Shown: piece after piece, positions 43,849-52,359 of the stretch | Position numbering within the stretch: the first letter of the stretch is position 1 | Layout of the letters: every line of letters begins with the position of its first letter | NCBI GenBank assembly: GCA_963730285.1 | Contig: CAVSQY010000008.1 | Location: 124,001-188,000 of the forward strand | DNA length: 64,000 nucleotides | Reading direction: 5' to 3' | From: JARDZU01 sp963730285 | Lineage (GTDB): Bacteria > Actinomycetota > Acidimicrobiia > Spongiisociales > ZC4RG35 | Notes under the pieces: generated by a model | What the model was told of the DNA's origin: nothing | The model's input: only the letters and a program-made list of their open reading frames with translations | Databases searched by the model: none | Translations under genes and position numbers: made by a program

Positions 43849-44511
43849 ATGTTGGGGAAGAGGCGTTGGCTTTTGCTGGTGACGGTGGCCACACTGGCAC
43901 TCTCCGTCGTAGGCGTCACCGCAAATGCCGACTCCGGCACCGAAGGCGAATTCCTGGTCAAGATCAACGCAAGCCGTTCCGCGGCTGGTCTTGGCCCTCT
44001 TCAGATCGATGGTGGGCTTCGCTCACACGCCAGGAGCCACACCGCCGACATGATCGCCGCAGGCGGGATCTTCCACTCATCCGAGGCAGAGCTGAGAGCC
44101 GCCGGGGGCACCGGGTGGGACAAGATCGGGGAGAACGTCGGGCGCGGCCAAAGCGTGTCGTCGTTGCAGGAGGCGTTCATGAACTCGGCCGGCCACAAGA
44201 AGAACATCCTGGGCGACTACAACTATGTCGGCATCGGCACCGACAGCAGTGGCGGATACCTGTACGTCACCGTGGTGTTCATGAAGAAAGGGTCGACCTC
44301 CGCAGAGCCTCCGCCCGCCAGCCCCACCACCACGGTGGCGACCAGTGGGTCAAAGAGCTCGTCACCGGCACGAACCGCCCCGGCCGCCACGACCACCACC
44401 ACTCTGCCTCCCACTACGACCACGACCCTGATCGTCCCACCCGACAGAGCCGTGACACCGGGAAACGCTTGCATCGAGGCGGGCCGCTACTACCAGCTCT
44501 GCCATGATTGA
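43849..44511 (+). CDS. Secreted CAP-domain (SCP/PR1-like) protein
   Basis: The product has 220 residues. A signal peptide (WLLLVTVATLALSVVGVTANA) is followed by a CAP domain (INASRSAAGLGPLQ, LRSHARSHTADMIAAGGIFHSS, IGENVGRG, HKKNILGDYNYVGIG). A Thr/Pro-rich linker (TTTTTLPPTTTTT) and a short Cys-containing tail (ACIEAGRYYQLCHD) close the protein. The two CAP histidines are visible. Extracellular; function of bacterial CAP proteins is mostly unknown. Confidence 0.88.
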   Translation: MLGKRRWLLLVTVATLALSVVGVTANADSGTEGEFLVKINASRSAAGLGPLQIDGGLRSHARSHTADMIAAGGIFHSSEAELRAAGGTGWDKIGENVGRGQSVSSLQEAFMNSAGHKKNILGDYNYVGIGTDSSGGYLYVTVVFMKKGSTSAEPPPASPTTTVATSGSKSSSPARTAPAATTTTTLPPTTTTTLIVPPDRAVTPGNACIEAGRYYQLCHD

Positions 44512-44727
44512 CAAGCGCCCGAGTGACCTCTCAGAGCCTCCTCCGCACTTCCCCGAACGGACGCTGCTCTGATCTGCCTCTCGGGCGTTTGCAGGGCCGA
44601 ATGTACGTGTCGGCCGCGTCCGTTACAACAGCCTCGTGTCTGACGCAAAATAACGTAAACAAATGCACCCCATCGTCATCTCCGTGATCGCTTGATGAAG
44701 AGAGGTCGTTACCAACAGGAATCGGCG
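44512..44727. other. Non-coding stretch with AT-rich segment
   Basis: No gene is visible. An unusually AT-rich run for this genome (acgcaaaataacgtaaaca, near 44645) lies about 80 bases before three DnaA-box-like sites. An inverted pair (cgcccgag ... ctcgggcg) flanks the first 70 bases and could terminate the CAP gene. Confidence 0.45.
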
Positions 44728-44763
44728 TTTTCCACAGGGTTTGTCCACAGGGGTGTGTTCACA
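44728..44763 (+). promoter_or_regulatory. Cluster of three DnaA-box-like sites
   Basis: TTTTCCACA (44728), TTGTCCACA (44741) and GTGTTCACA (44755) lie in the same orientation at 13-14 base spacing. The second is the exact box preferred in actinobacteria; the others fit the looser consensus or differ by one base. With the AT-rich run beside it this could be a replication-related DnaA-binding locus or a DnaA-regulated promoter. No dnaA, dnaN or rpmH is near, so I do not call it oriC. Confidence 0.5.
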
Positions 44764-44768
44764 AGTTT

Positions 44769-45188
44769 CTAAGCCGAATTTTCGCGCTTCTCCCTCGACG
44801 CGCGGAGCAGGGGCCGGAAGCTGACTTCGATCGCCTCATAGATCTCACCCAGGACCAGGTCGAGCTCCAGAGGCGTCACGGAGTGCTCGGGGAGACGGCC
44901 GCGCAAGACAAGGCCGCCCCTGCCATCGAGGGAGAAGAAGGCTCTCCACGATCGCGCATTCCTCGCCAGGGCCTGGCTCGTGACATCGCCGGGATGCTCC
45001 GGTAGAGGCAGGACATAGGCCTCGTATCGCAGACTGCGCTCCCCGACCTCGAACCAGACCGTGGTGGCGTCCCGCGTCTGCTGCCGCACCCGCACGGCCC
45101 AGCGACCTTCCAACTCCTCGGCGTATTCAACACTGGAGTCAGGATCCTCGACCCACCTCTCGATGCACCTCTCCAGGACCTCTCTCAT
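44769..45188 (-). CDS. YbjN-domain protein (type III secretion chaperone-like fold)
   Basis: The product has 139 residues with the alternating strand/helix pattern of YbjN/CesT-like proteins: WAVRVRQQTRDATTVWFEVGERSLRYEAYVLPLPEHP, then LARNARSWRAFFSLDGRGGLVLRGRLP and LDLVLGEIYEAIEVSFRPLL. Actinobacteria carry several such proteins of unclear role. It is divergent from the GAF-ANTAR gene, about 105 bases apart. Confidence 0.7.
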   Translation of the reverse strand: MREVLERCIERWVEDPDSSVEYAEELEGRWAVRVRQQTRDATTVWFEVGERSLRYEAYVLPLPEHPGDVTSQALARNARSWRAFFSLDGRGGLVLRGRLPEHSVTPLELDLVLGEIYEAIEVSFRPLLRASREKRENSA

Positions 45189-45293
45189 CGTCAGGCGCCG
45201 ACTCCCATCCTCGTGGGAGATAGGAGAGTAACTGGCCCAACCGTTCGAGCTCGAGCATGTGGGCCGAAGATCCTGCCTCCCTAAACTCGACCA

Positions 45294-46031
45294 ATGTCCG
45301 CCAGCGACCAGCCCCTCGTAAAAACCCTTGCGTCATTCGCGGACACGCTCGTATCTGGATTCGACGTCACGGAGCTGTTCCATCGGTTGGTCGATGCCTG
45401 CGTCGAGCTTGCCGACGCAGACGAGGCGGGCCTGTTGCTCGTGGACAAGGAGGGAAAACTCGGCATCGCTGCCACCACCCACCACTCCGCCCTCCATGTG
45501 GAGCTCCTTCAGCTCCAGTCGAGGGAAGGCCCCTGCCTCGACGCATACAGCTCGGGCGAGCCCGTGCGAACCGGCCCACTGGACAGCGACGAGGCTCGGG
45601 CGAAGTGGCCCGAGTTTGCCCAAGAGGCAACGGCGGCCGGCTTCGACTCGGTGGTTGCCGTTCCGATGCGGTTCCGCAAGGGTGTGCTCGGATCCCTCAA
45701 CCTCTTCCGCTCTTCGCCAGGCGAGGCGACCGAGCGAGATGTGATGGCCGCCCAGACCCTGGCAGACCTGGCGACGATCGCCATCCTCCAGGACCGCATC
45801 GTGGGGGACGCAAGGGAAGTCATCGACCAATTGCAGTCTGCGCTGGACACGAGGGTGTCGATCGAGCAGGCAAAGGGGATCATCGCCGAGCGAACCAAAC
45901 TCGATGTCAACACAGCTTTCGAGCGAATCCGGGACTATGCGCGTTCTACCAACATCCGGCTCAGTGACATCGCAGCTCAGATCATCTCCGGCGAGCTCAC
46001 CCCCGATCTGTTCACCGATAGGAGTCCGTAG
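45294..46031 (+). CDS. GAF and ANTAR domain regulator
   Basis: The product has 245 residues. A GAF sensor (about 25-160, with EAGLLLVDKEGKLGIAATTHHSALHVELLQLQSREGPCLDAY) is followed by a coiled stretch and an ANTAR RNA-binding domain (ALDTRVSIEQAKGIIAERTKLDVNTAFERIRDYARSTNIRLSDIA). ANTAR proteins act as antiterminators on paired hairpins; the ligand is unknown. Confidence 0.92.
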   Translation: MSASDQPLVKTLASFADTLVSGFDVTELFHRLVDACVELADADEAGLLLVDKEGKLGIAATTHHSALHVELLQLQSREGPCLDAYSSGEPVRTGPLDSDEARAKWPEFAQEATAAGFDSVVAVPMRFRKGVLGSLNLFRSSPGEATERDVMAAQTLADLATIAILQDRIVGDAREVIDQLQSALDTRVSIEQAKGIIAERTKLDVNTAFERIRDYARSTNIRLSDIAAQIISGELTPDLFTDRSP

Positions 46032-46070
46032 GCTCGGGGAAGCCGGATCGATGTCTCCGGCAATGGCACG

Positions 46071-47216
46071 TCATGCGGTCGCGTAAGTGGGCGCCAGGCG
46101 GTGGATCAGCCGTGCATACTGGTTGGCAACCGCGGGCCAGCTGAGCTCGGCCGATAGCCGGGTGGCATCGCGTGCCGCCGCCAGGTAGGTCATCGGGTCT
46201 TCCACCAATCTTCGTATCGCATCGGCCAACGCAGCCGCGCTGTGGTCGACCACGATCCCTGCACCCGAGCCGAGCATCTCTTCGGAGTAGGGGAAACGCG
46301 TCGCAACCACCGGACGCCCCATGCCGACGGCTTCGGTGATGACTCCCGAAGAAACCTGATCTCTGTTGTCGTAGGGGACCACCACTATGTCGGACCGTCG
46401 GACTGAGTCGAAGAGCTCTTGGTCACTGACGTAGCGATCGACGAAGTCGACCATATGGCCAACTTGGAGATCCGCCACCAATTCCTGAAGGTCGAGGCGG
46501 TAGCCGTGGCCATGCCGGTGGGCCACCGCCGGATGGGTGCCACCCACTATGCGGTATCTGATCGGGGGGTCGATATCGCGGAGGAGGGCTACGGCTTCGA
46601 TCGATCTCTCGAGTCCCTTGCCCGGCCCGAGCAGGCCCCAGGTGATCAACTGGGTCCGAGGTTGGTGATTAGGGGGCTGGGCCGACCATTGGGCTCCGTG
46701 TCGAATCACCCGAATCGCCCCGCCAGGGATGGTGTATCGCTCCCGCAGGATCTGCGCCGCATAGTCGCACAAGACCACGAGAGTGCCATTGGCCCCAAGT
46801 GTTTCGATGATTGACCTCTGCCGGGCCGTCGGGCTGTCCAGAACCGTGTGCAAGACCACGACGACTGGAATATCCAATGCCTCGACCAGATCGATGATCG
46901 AGGATCCGTCATCAGGCCCGTAGATCCCGAACTCATGTTGCACCAGGCAAAGATCACACGTGTTGAGGTGGCGGGTGGCGGACCGCACCGCCAGCGAATT
47001 GGTGGGGTCGATCTCCAAGACCACGTCGCTGCGGGCCGGTTCGGGCGAATGTTCGGTCCTGATCCGCACGATCCCGATATCCAGCGATGGATCGGCTCCA
47101 CTTAGGGAGTCGACGAGAGATCGTGAGAAACGGCCGATACCACACCGGGTCGGGGGGAACGTCGACACGATCCCCACACGCACCGGAGCAATACTGGGAA
47201 CTGGAGTCTTGAGCAT
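46071..47216 (-). CDS. Family 4 glycosyltransferase
   Basis: The product has 381 residues with a GT-B fold: VGIVSTFPPTRCGIGRFSRSLVDSL at the N terminus, LVQHEFGIYGPDDG, WGLLGPGKGLERSIEAVALL, and VVPYDNRDQVSSGVITEAVGMGRPVVATRFPYSEEML with the E-x7-E nucleotide-sugar site. It probably transfers a hexose to a small molecule or glycan (trehalose or mannosyl type). A stress-sigma-like promoter precedes it. Confidence 0.88.
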   Translation of the reverse strand: MLKTPVPSIAPVRVGIVSTFPPTRCGIGRFSRSLVDSLSGADPSLDIGIVRIRTEHSPEPARSDVVLEIDPTNSLAVRSATRHLNTCDLCLVQHEFGIYGPDDGSSIIDLVEALDIPVVVVLHTVLDSPTARQRSIIETLGANGTLVVLCDYAAQILRERYTIPGGAIRVIRHGAQWSAQPPNHQPRTQLITWGLLGPGKGLERSIEAVALLRDIDPPIRYRIVGGTHPAVAHRHGHGYRLDLQELVADLQVGHMVDFVDRYVSDQELFDSVRRSDIVVVPYDNRDQVSSGVITEAVGMGRPVVATRFPYSEEMLGSGAGIVVDHSAAALADAIRRLVEDPMTYLAAARDATRLSAELSWPAVANQYARLIHRLAPTYATA

Positions 47217-47248
47217 TGATCAAATCCTGTTCGCTTGAGATACGCTTT

Positions 47249-47278
47249 CGATACCCCCGCGACCCAGGTGTCGAAACC
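47249..47278 (-). promoter_or_regulatory. Candidate SigB/SigF-type promoter before the glycosyltransferase
   Basis: On the minus strand GTTT and GGGTAT are separated by 17 bases, with GGGTAT about 35 bases before the ATG. This fits the GTTT-N14-17-GGGTA pattern of the SigB/SigF family. A sigma factor of that family is encoded 3 kb away. Confidence 0.4.
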
Positions 47279-47449
47279 TGATTATTGATCGGATAGGCTC
47301 GGAATGACCCGTTCCCCATGCCGACGGCTGGCTGTGTCCCTCTTTAGCTCACGTCAACAGTCAAAACGTTCACCGCTGGGGGGGTGAGGGTGGTCACAGA
47401 CTCGGCCCGAGCCCCGCCTAATCTCCCCTAGGAGCCAACCTCGTCTCGG

Positions 47450-47851
47450 TCAGGCCATTTCCTTCTCGATGACAGCGAGGGCCTCATCGAGCGAGCCCAT
47501 CCTGTGGGCGAACAATGGGTCGGGAAACACGAGCTCGAGGACGCGACGCACCTGGGAAGACGGGACGAGGTAGATGACCTTTCCGCTCTCGTGCAGTGCT
47601 CGCTTTCCTTCCACCAGAGCGTGCAACCCGGTTGAGTCCATGAACGTAACCTCGGTCGCGTCGAGGATCACGTCCTTACGACTCTGTTGCGCGAGCTCAC
47701 CCAGCTGAGTGGCCAATATGTGAGCCGAAGACAGGTCGATCTCCCCGGTGAAGCGGACAATGAGCGCGTCTTCACCCAGGGGCTCGTTTCGTACGGTCAG
47801 GAGGTCCTCTGAGGATTTGTCCGCTTTCATCTCTTCTCTTGTGAGTTGCAT
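47450..47851 (-). CDS. STAS-domain anti-sigma factor antagonist
   Basis: From MQLTREEMKADK the product has 133 residues; a start 21 codons upstream or 7 downstream is possible. The STAS core is LIVRFTGEIDLSSAHILATQLGEL, KDVILDATEVTFMDSTGLHALVEG with the phosphorylatable Ser in DSTG, and a C-terminal helix. It would free a sigma factor by binding the HATPase anti-sigma when dephosphorylated by the SpoIIE protein upstream. Confidence 0.9.
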   Translation of the reverse strand: MQLTREEMKADKSSEDLLTVRNEPLGEDALIVRFTGEIDLSSAHILATQLGELAQQSRKDVILDATEVTFMDSTGLHALVEGKRALHESGKVIYLVPSSQVRRVLELVFPDPLFAHRMGSLDEALAVIEKEMA

Positions 47852-47915
47852 ACCGAATCGTATTCCGGTGGCAACTCCCGAGGTCCAGAGGAGCTGCGCG
47901 CCGCACTCTATCAAG

Positions 47916-50060
47916 TCACGATCGCAAGGGTGAAGCGGAAGGAAGATCTTCTCCCCCGGTGGGACGGACCGGCATCCGGAAGGCCACCAAAGTGCCGTGC
48001 CCGGTTCGCTCGACGCGAAGGCCTTCGGTCAGCGCAGCGATGATATCCGAGCCAAGCCCCGGCGAGTGGTGGTCTTCCGGCCCACGCCATTTGCCGCTAT
48101 CCCTGACCTCGACATTGAGAACGTCATCTATCAGTGTCACTCGCACCGTGACGTCGCTGATCATGGCACCGAGGTAGGCGTGACGAGCCGAGTTGGACGT
48201 GGCCTCCCCAACCGCGAGCAGCACGTCGTCGCCCACGGTGTCCGGGATTGCTCGCATCGACATCCAGGAGCGAAGCGATGAGCGAATACTTCGCATCTCA
48301 CTCGGAACCGCATGAAATGATTCGTAATACTCGTGAGGGTCCATCGCGCTTTTCATCACCAGCACGACGACATCGTCGTCCCGTGTGGAGCCGGGAGCCA
48401 GCTCTTCGAACAATCCCTCGCAGATCTCGTCCGGTCGTCGACCCACAAGCTCCGACATCAGCTCGTCGAGGCGGGCAAGCCCCTCGCCGAGGGACTCGCC
48501 CCGCCGCTCGACCAGCCCGTCGGTATAGAGGACGAGCGTGCCACCCCGCTCGAGTCGTGCCGATGCGTGGTGGCGGGCAGATGGCTCTCCCACCAAGGGC
48601 TCGGTCTGACCCTGGTCGAGCCAGGTGGTCCTACCGTCTGGAGACACCACCAGACCAGGGGGATGACCGGCCGACGCGTATTCAACAATTTCCCGATCAA
48701 GATCCACGATGGCGTAGAAGACAGTCGCGTACCCGGTGCCGTCCGGCCCGCCCACGAACGCGTCCAACTCGGTGAGCAGCGAGGAAGGCTCGTCGTTGTG
48801 AATGGCGAGAGCCGCGAGGGCCGTTCGGAGGCGGCCCATGGAGATCATGGCTTCGATGCCGTGCCCGACGATGTCGCCTACAACCACACCGATGCGGCCG
48901 TCCCTCAATTGGATCGTGTCGTACCAGTCGCCACCGACCTCGAGCGCATCGCTGGCGGCTCCATAGCGCGCCGCGATGTCAAGCCCGGGTCGCGAAATCA
49001 ACCGATCCGGCAGCATCCCCCGTTGCAGTTGGATGGCAAGATCGTGATGCTCCTTTCGCTCTCGCTCCAACGACTCCGATTCGAGTGCCGCCCTCGCTGC
49101 AAGCGAGGTGGCCAGCTCCCTCTCGTGTGACTCCGCGGCTATCAGCAGGCCGGCAAGCGTAAAGGTGACCATCTGCATCTTGATCAGGACCAGGGCCGCT
49201 GCTGGAGACAACCCGATGATCAACGGCTCTCCCTCCACGGTCAATCGGATGGCAATCGTCAGTGCGATGGCGAGAGCGGTCATGGCCACCGCCCTGACCC
49301 CAAAGACGACACCAGCGCCCACTACGCCGACGAGCACTGAGAAGACGATGGGAAGATCGGTCCAGCTGAACACCGCTATGGTCAACGCGACTGATCCCAC
49401 GACGAGGACCGCACCCCAACCGGACAGCAGCGAGCGTCTGTCGGGGCCGGATCCCCAGGCCAAGATGGAACTGCCGACCAGGATGACGCCCAGGGCATCT
49501 CCGAGCCACCACTGGCCAAAAGTGGTCAGCCAGTCGTCGCCACCAAACATCCAGTCTGCCCCGGCGCCGATAGCCGCCCCCAGGACAGGACCGACCAGGA
49601 CCGCCCCGAAGATGAACCACAGAACGTGACGACGCCGGGCCAGATCCAACACGCCGCAAGCGGCTGTGACGACCGCCGCACCCAAGAGAGGCTCGGCCAG
49701 ATTTGCCGACGCGAAACCCGCGGCCTGAATCGATGTCAGGCCGCTGCCCACATCCATGACGAACTCGGTCAAACCCGCAGCCGCGAGCACGATCCACCAG
49801 AGCCTCCGGGGAACACGCAGGAGAAAGGCGACCGTGATCCCGGCCGGGATGAACAGGACACCTTGCAGGCCAGATGCCTCGATGAGCTGCAGAGCCAGTT
49901 TTGAGCCGAAGCCATATGACACCACGACCAGGGCAAAGAGAGCGGGCATCCCGAACGGCCCATGTCGTTCTGGCCACGCCCACACCGATCCGGGCCTCGG
50001 GCCATCATCGGCCGGCGACTCGAATTCAATCCCGTTTTTCAAGTCGGTCTCGCGATTCAC
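47916..50060 (-). CDS. Membrane sensor SpoIIE phosphatase with C-terminal HATPase domain
   Basis: The frame extends to 50162, but a GTG at 50060, after the sigma stop, is a likelier start; about 714 residues. An N-terminal membrane region of about 8-9 helices (MASE1-like) and a short coil are followed by a PP2C/SpoIIE phosphatase (GGDWYDTIQLRDGRIGVVVGDIVGHGIEA, ATVFYAIVD, DDDVVVLVM). A C-terminal RsbW-like HATPase carries the N box LAVGEATSNSARHA, GLGSDI and GHGTLVAF. It should dephosphorylate the STAS protein, and its own HATPase could rephosphorylate or bind STAS. Confidence 0.9.
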   Translation of the reverse strand: MNRETDLKNGIEFESPADDGPRPGSVWAWPERHGPFGMPALFALVVVSYGFGSKLALQLIEASGLQGVLFIPAGITVAFLLRVPRRLWWIVLAAAGLTEFVMDVGSGLTSIQAAGFASANLAEPLLGAAVVTAACGVLDLARRRHVLWFIFGAVLVGPVLGAAIGAGADWMFGGDDWLTTFGQWWLGDALGVILVGSSILAWGSGPDRRSLLSGWGAVLVVGSVALTIAVFSWTDLPIVFSVLVGVVGAGVVFGVRAVAMTALAIALTIAIRLTVEGEPLIIGLSPAAALVLIKMQMVTFTLAGLLIAAESHERELATSLAARAALESESLERERKEHHDLAIQLQRGMLPDRLISRPGLDIAARYGAASDALEVGGDWYDTIQLRDGRIGVVVGDIVGHGIEAMISMGRLRTALAALAIHNDEPSSLLTELDAFVGGPDGTGYATVFYAIVDLDREIVEYASAGHPPGLVVSPDGRTTWLDQGQTEPLVGEPSARHHASARLERGGTLVLYTDGLVERRGESLGEGLARLDELMSELVGRRPDEICEGLFEELAPGSTRDDDVVVLVMKSAMDPHEYYESFHAVPSEMRSIRSSLRSWMSMRAIPDTVGDDVLLAVGEATSNSARHAYLGAMISDVTVRVTLIDDVLNVEVRDSGKWRGPEDHHSPGLGSDIIAALTEGLRVERTGHGTLVAFRMPVRPTGGEDLPSASPLRS

Positions 50061-50142
50061 ATGGCCGAACCTATACACCACCAAGCCGGGTTTCAGGGAC
50101 GTGGGTCTTGATGCTGATGGCCGGCCCGGAGCCGGGTGACGT

Positions 50143-51285
50143 TCAGCTCGAGTCTTCTTCAACGCCGATCAACCGCCCGAGGTCCTCCAGCGCAGTGGAG
50201 AGGAGTCTCGACACGTGCATCTGTGAGATCCCCAGCTCACGCGCGATCTCGGACTGAGTCATGTCCTCGTTGAATCTGAAGTCGAGCAGCCTCCGCTCCC
50301 GTTCCCCCAATTGAGCTATCGCCTGCTCTACGACCACGCGGTCGTCAGCTGTCACCAGCCCGACGTCATCCCTTCGGACGCGGTCCATCAAAGCCACGGT
50401 GGAGTCCGAGGAAGGCTTGTTGATCGAGCTCGAGGTGTACGCCATGAGCGCCTCCATGGCCTCGACGACCTGTAGCTCGCTCACCTCGAGGTGTGCCGCG
50501 ATCTCGCTGGCCTCTGCGGGTCGATTGAGCCGTTGAGCCAGCTCTTCAGACGCCGTGGCGACTCGGAGTGACAGCTCTTTCACGGGTCGCGGCACTCTCA
50601 CCGACCATCCCTTGTCCCTGAGGAGGCGTTTGAGCTCACCCGAGATGGTGGCTGCGGCGTATGGGCGAATCATTCCCAGCGAGGAGTCATAACGCTGGAT
50701 GGCCTTGAGGAGGGCCATATTGGCCACCTGAAGGAGATCTTCATCGTCGACTCCCCTGCCCCTATATCGACGGGCAATCGACGCCGCCAGGTCCTGATGA
50801 CGACGCAAGAGCTCGTCTGAGCAGGAAGCCGGGTCCTCCGCCATTCTCAGGAGGAGCTCGTCGTCAGAGACCTCCGGCGGGATGGTGACGGTGCCCGGTG
50901 AGCGGAGCACGAACCAGACCACGAGATTCTCACCGTCATGGTGATGACCCCAGTCCTTGGCCAATCGATCGAGGAACAAGAAGCCAACGCCGAAGCTCGG
51001 CTCGTTCAGCGGCCCTGGATAAGGGTGAGAAACACTCACCACCAGCCCGCGAGCGCGATCCTGCTGGACCGAGATGACAACTTCGTCGGTGTCAGGTGAG
51101 TGCTTCATCACGTTGCATATGAGCTCGGTGACCAACAATGCGGCTTCGGCGTGGCGCATGCCGTCAAGCCTTGCGTGCTCTTTCAGGAAAGCCCTTGCCA
51201 TCGCTGCCGAGGTCGGCTCGGCTGCGAGCTCCAGAACGATCATTTCGGCAGTTTCGGGGATCTCTCGTGTTGCCATGGCGGTCAT
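50143..51285 (-). CDS. SigB/SigF-family sigma factor fused to an N-terminal HATPase (anti-sigma-like) domain
   Basis: From MTAMATREIPETAE the product has 380 residues. Residues about 10-130 form an RsbW-like HATPase: N box LLVTELICNVMKHS, then GVGFLFLDRLAKDWG. The usual D-x-G-x-G reads HPYPG, so ATP hydrolysis may be lost. From about 150 on lies a SigB-type sigma factor: region 2 (IARRYRGRGVDDEDLLQVANMALLKAIQRYDSS), region 3 (RPVKELSLRV) and region 4 (LLDFRFNEDMTQSEIARELGISQMHVSRLLS). The anti-sigma and sigma modules are thus one polypeptide. Confidence 0.9.
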   Translation of the reverse strand: MTAMATREIPETAEMIVLELAAEPTSAAMARAFLKEHARLDGMRHAEAALLVTELICNVMKHSPDTDEVVISVQQDRARGLVVSVSHPYPGPLNEPSFGVGFLFLDRLAKDWGHHHDGENLVVWFVLRSPGTVTIPPEVSDDELLLRMAEDPASCSDELLRRHQDLAASIARRYRGRGVDDEDLLQVANMALLKAIQRYDSSLGMIRPYAAATISGELKRLLRDKGWSVRVPRPVKELSLRVATASEELAQRLNRPAEASEIAAHLEVSELQVVEAMEALMAYTSSSINKPSSDSTVALMDRVRRDDVGLVTADDRVVVEQAIAQLGERERRLLDFRFNEDMTQSEIARELGISQMHVSRLLSTALEDLGRLIGVEEDSS

Positions 51286-51405
51286 CGCCGGTCCTGTCTC
51301 CAGATGGTCGAAAATCTGCTCAGGTTGGTACCAATCCCTGCGGGATCTCAAACCTGCGCAGCGGGCTCGCTCGGAGAGTCGATTCTCAGATTGTGCGAAT
51401 CCAGG

Positions 51406-52359
51406 TCACGACCATTGCAGCTCCACGCGTGGCTCCAAGAAGCCAACCTGGCCACCGCCGCCAAAAACAGGCTGTCGGCTCAGGTCGGCGAGTCGCTGGG
51501 ATACATAGGATGAACCGGGTGTAATCGCGGCCAATGTCGCAGCCATGGCGGAGACCGCCACTGCCTCGAGCCCGTCCCAGGACTTGACCGCAATCCCGGG
51601 TCCCCCGTGCACCGCGACGCCGAGACAACCCTCGGCACCCCGTTTGGCCACCACATTCGAAGAGGCGGCGATCACAGCATCACCGTTCTGCGATCCCGAG
51701 GTCATCGCCGGATACCTGTGCATCGCCGTGTAGACCTCGGATAGATCCTGGCTGTTGCCCAGCGCTGCGAACAACGAGGCCATGGCGCGGACAGTGGTTC
51801 GCAACACCGGAGCACCACAGCCGTCTACCCCAACGGGCCCGGCCGAAACGCCGCCCAGCTCGGAGACCGTCTCGAAGATTGCCCTCTGAAGCGGGTGCTC
51901 CGGGTCTAGATAGGTCTCGGTCGGCCAGCCCTGTAGACGCGAGGTGAGCAGCCACGACGCATGCTTCCCGGAGCAGTTGTGCCATGCCGACCTGGGGCTC
52001 ACGTGCCCGGCGCGGGACAACCGGCGTGTCTCAAACGCCGACGAGGGCCAAGCGGGCGGGCACTGGAGATCTCCCTCGCCCAGTTCGGCCTTGGCCAACA
52101 TCGACCCGACCAGCGCGACATGAGCCGGGTGCCCGTCGTGCGATGCGGCGGCCAATGCGAGCTGGAGCGGCGCCATGGCCCCCCCAATGCGCTGGGCTAC
52201 TGCAGCCTGGAACGGTTTGGCTGCGGAGCGGAGGAAGAAGGGGCGATCGATCTCACCCGTCGCCGCTAGCAGGCTTCCATCCGGCGAGACGATCGCCAAG
52301 GCACCGTGATGGGTCGTTTCCACCAATCCCGAGCGGATCTTGGCGACGAGCAGGCTCAA
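51406..52359 (-). CDS. Asparaginase II-family protein (rhizobial-type L-asparaginase)
   Basis: The product has 317 residues with a TTG start whose TTGA overlaps the upstream stop. Family motifs are VETTHHGALAIV, FLRSAAKPFQA with the S-A-A-K-P nucleophile region, AAASHDGHPAHV, and HNCSGKHASWL with the paired cysteine/lysine. It hydrolyses asparagine to aspartate and ammonia. It lies between the anti-sigma gene and the sigma fusion. Confidence 0.92.
   Translation of the reverse strand: MSLLVAKIRSGLVETTHHGALAIVSPDGSLLAATGEIDRPFFLRSAAKPFQAAVAQRIGGAMAPLQLALAAASHDGHPAHVALVGSMLAKAELGEGDLQCPPAWPSSAFETRRLSRAGHVSPRSAWHNCSGKHASWLLTSRLQGWPTETYLDPEHPLQRAIFETVSELGGVSAGPVGVDGCGAPVLRTTVRAMASLFAALGNSQDLSEVYTAMHRYPAMTSGSQNGDAVIAASSNVVAKRGAEGCLGVAVHGGPGIAVKSWDGLEAVAVSAMAATLAAITPGSSYVSQRLADLSRQPVFGGGGQVGFLEPRVELQWS

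Noticed and set aside
44512..44763. Calling the DnaA-box cluster the chromosomal origin
   Set aside because: No dnaA, dnaN, rpmH or gyr genes are nearby, and three boxes alone are not enough evidence.
45139..45336. Small minus-strand frame between the YbjN and GAF-ANTAR genes
   Set aside because: It overlaps both the start of the YbjN gene and the start of the GAF-ANTAR gene and shows no domain.
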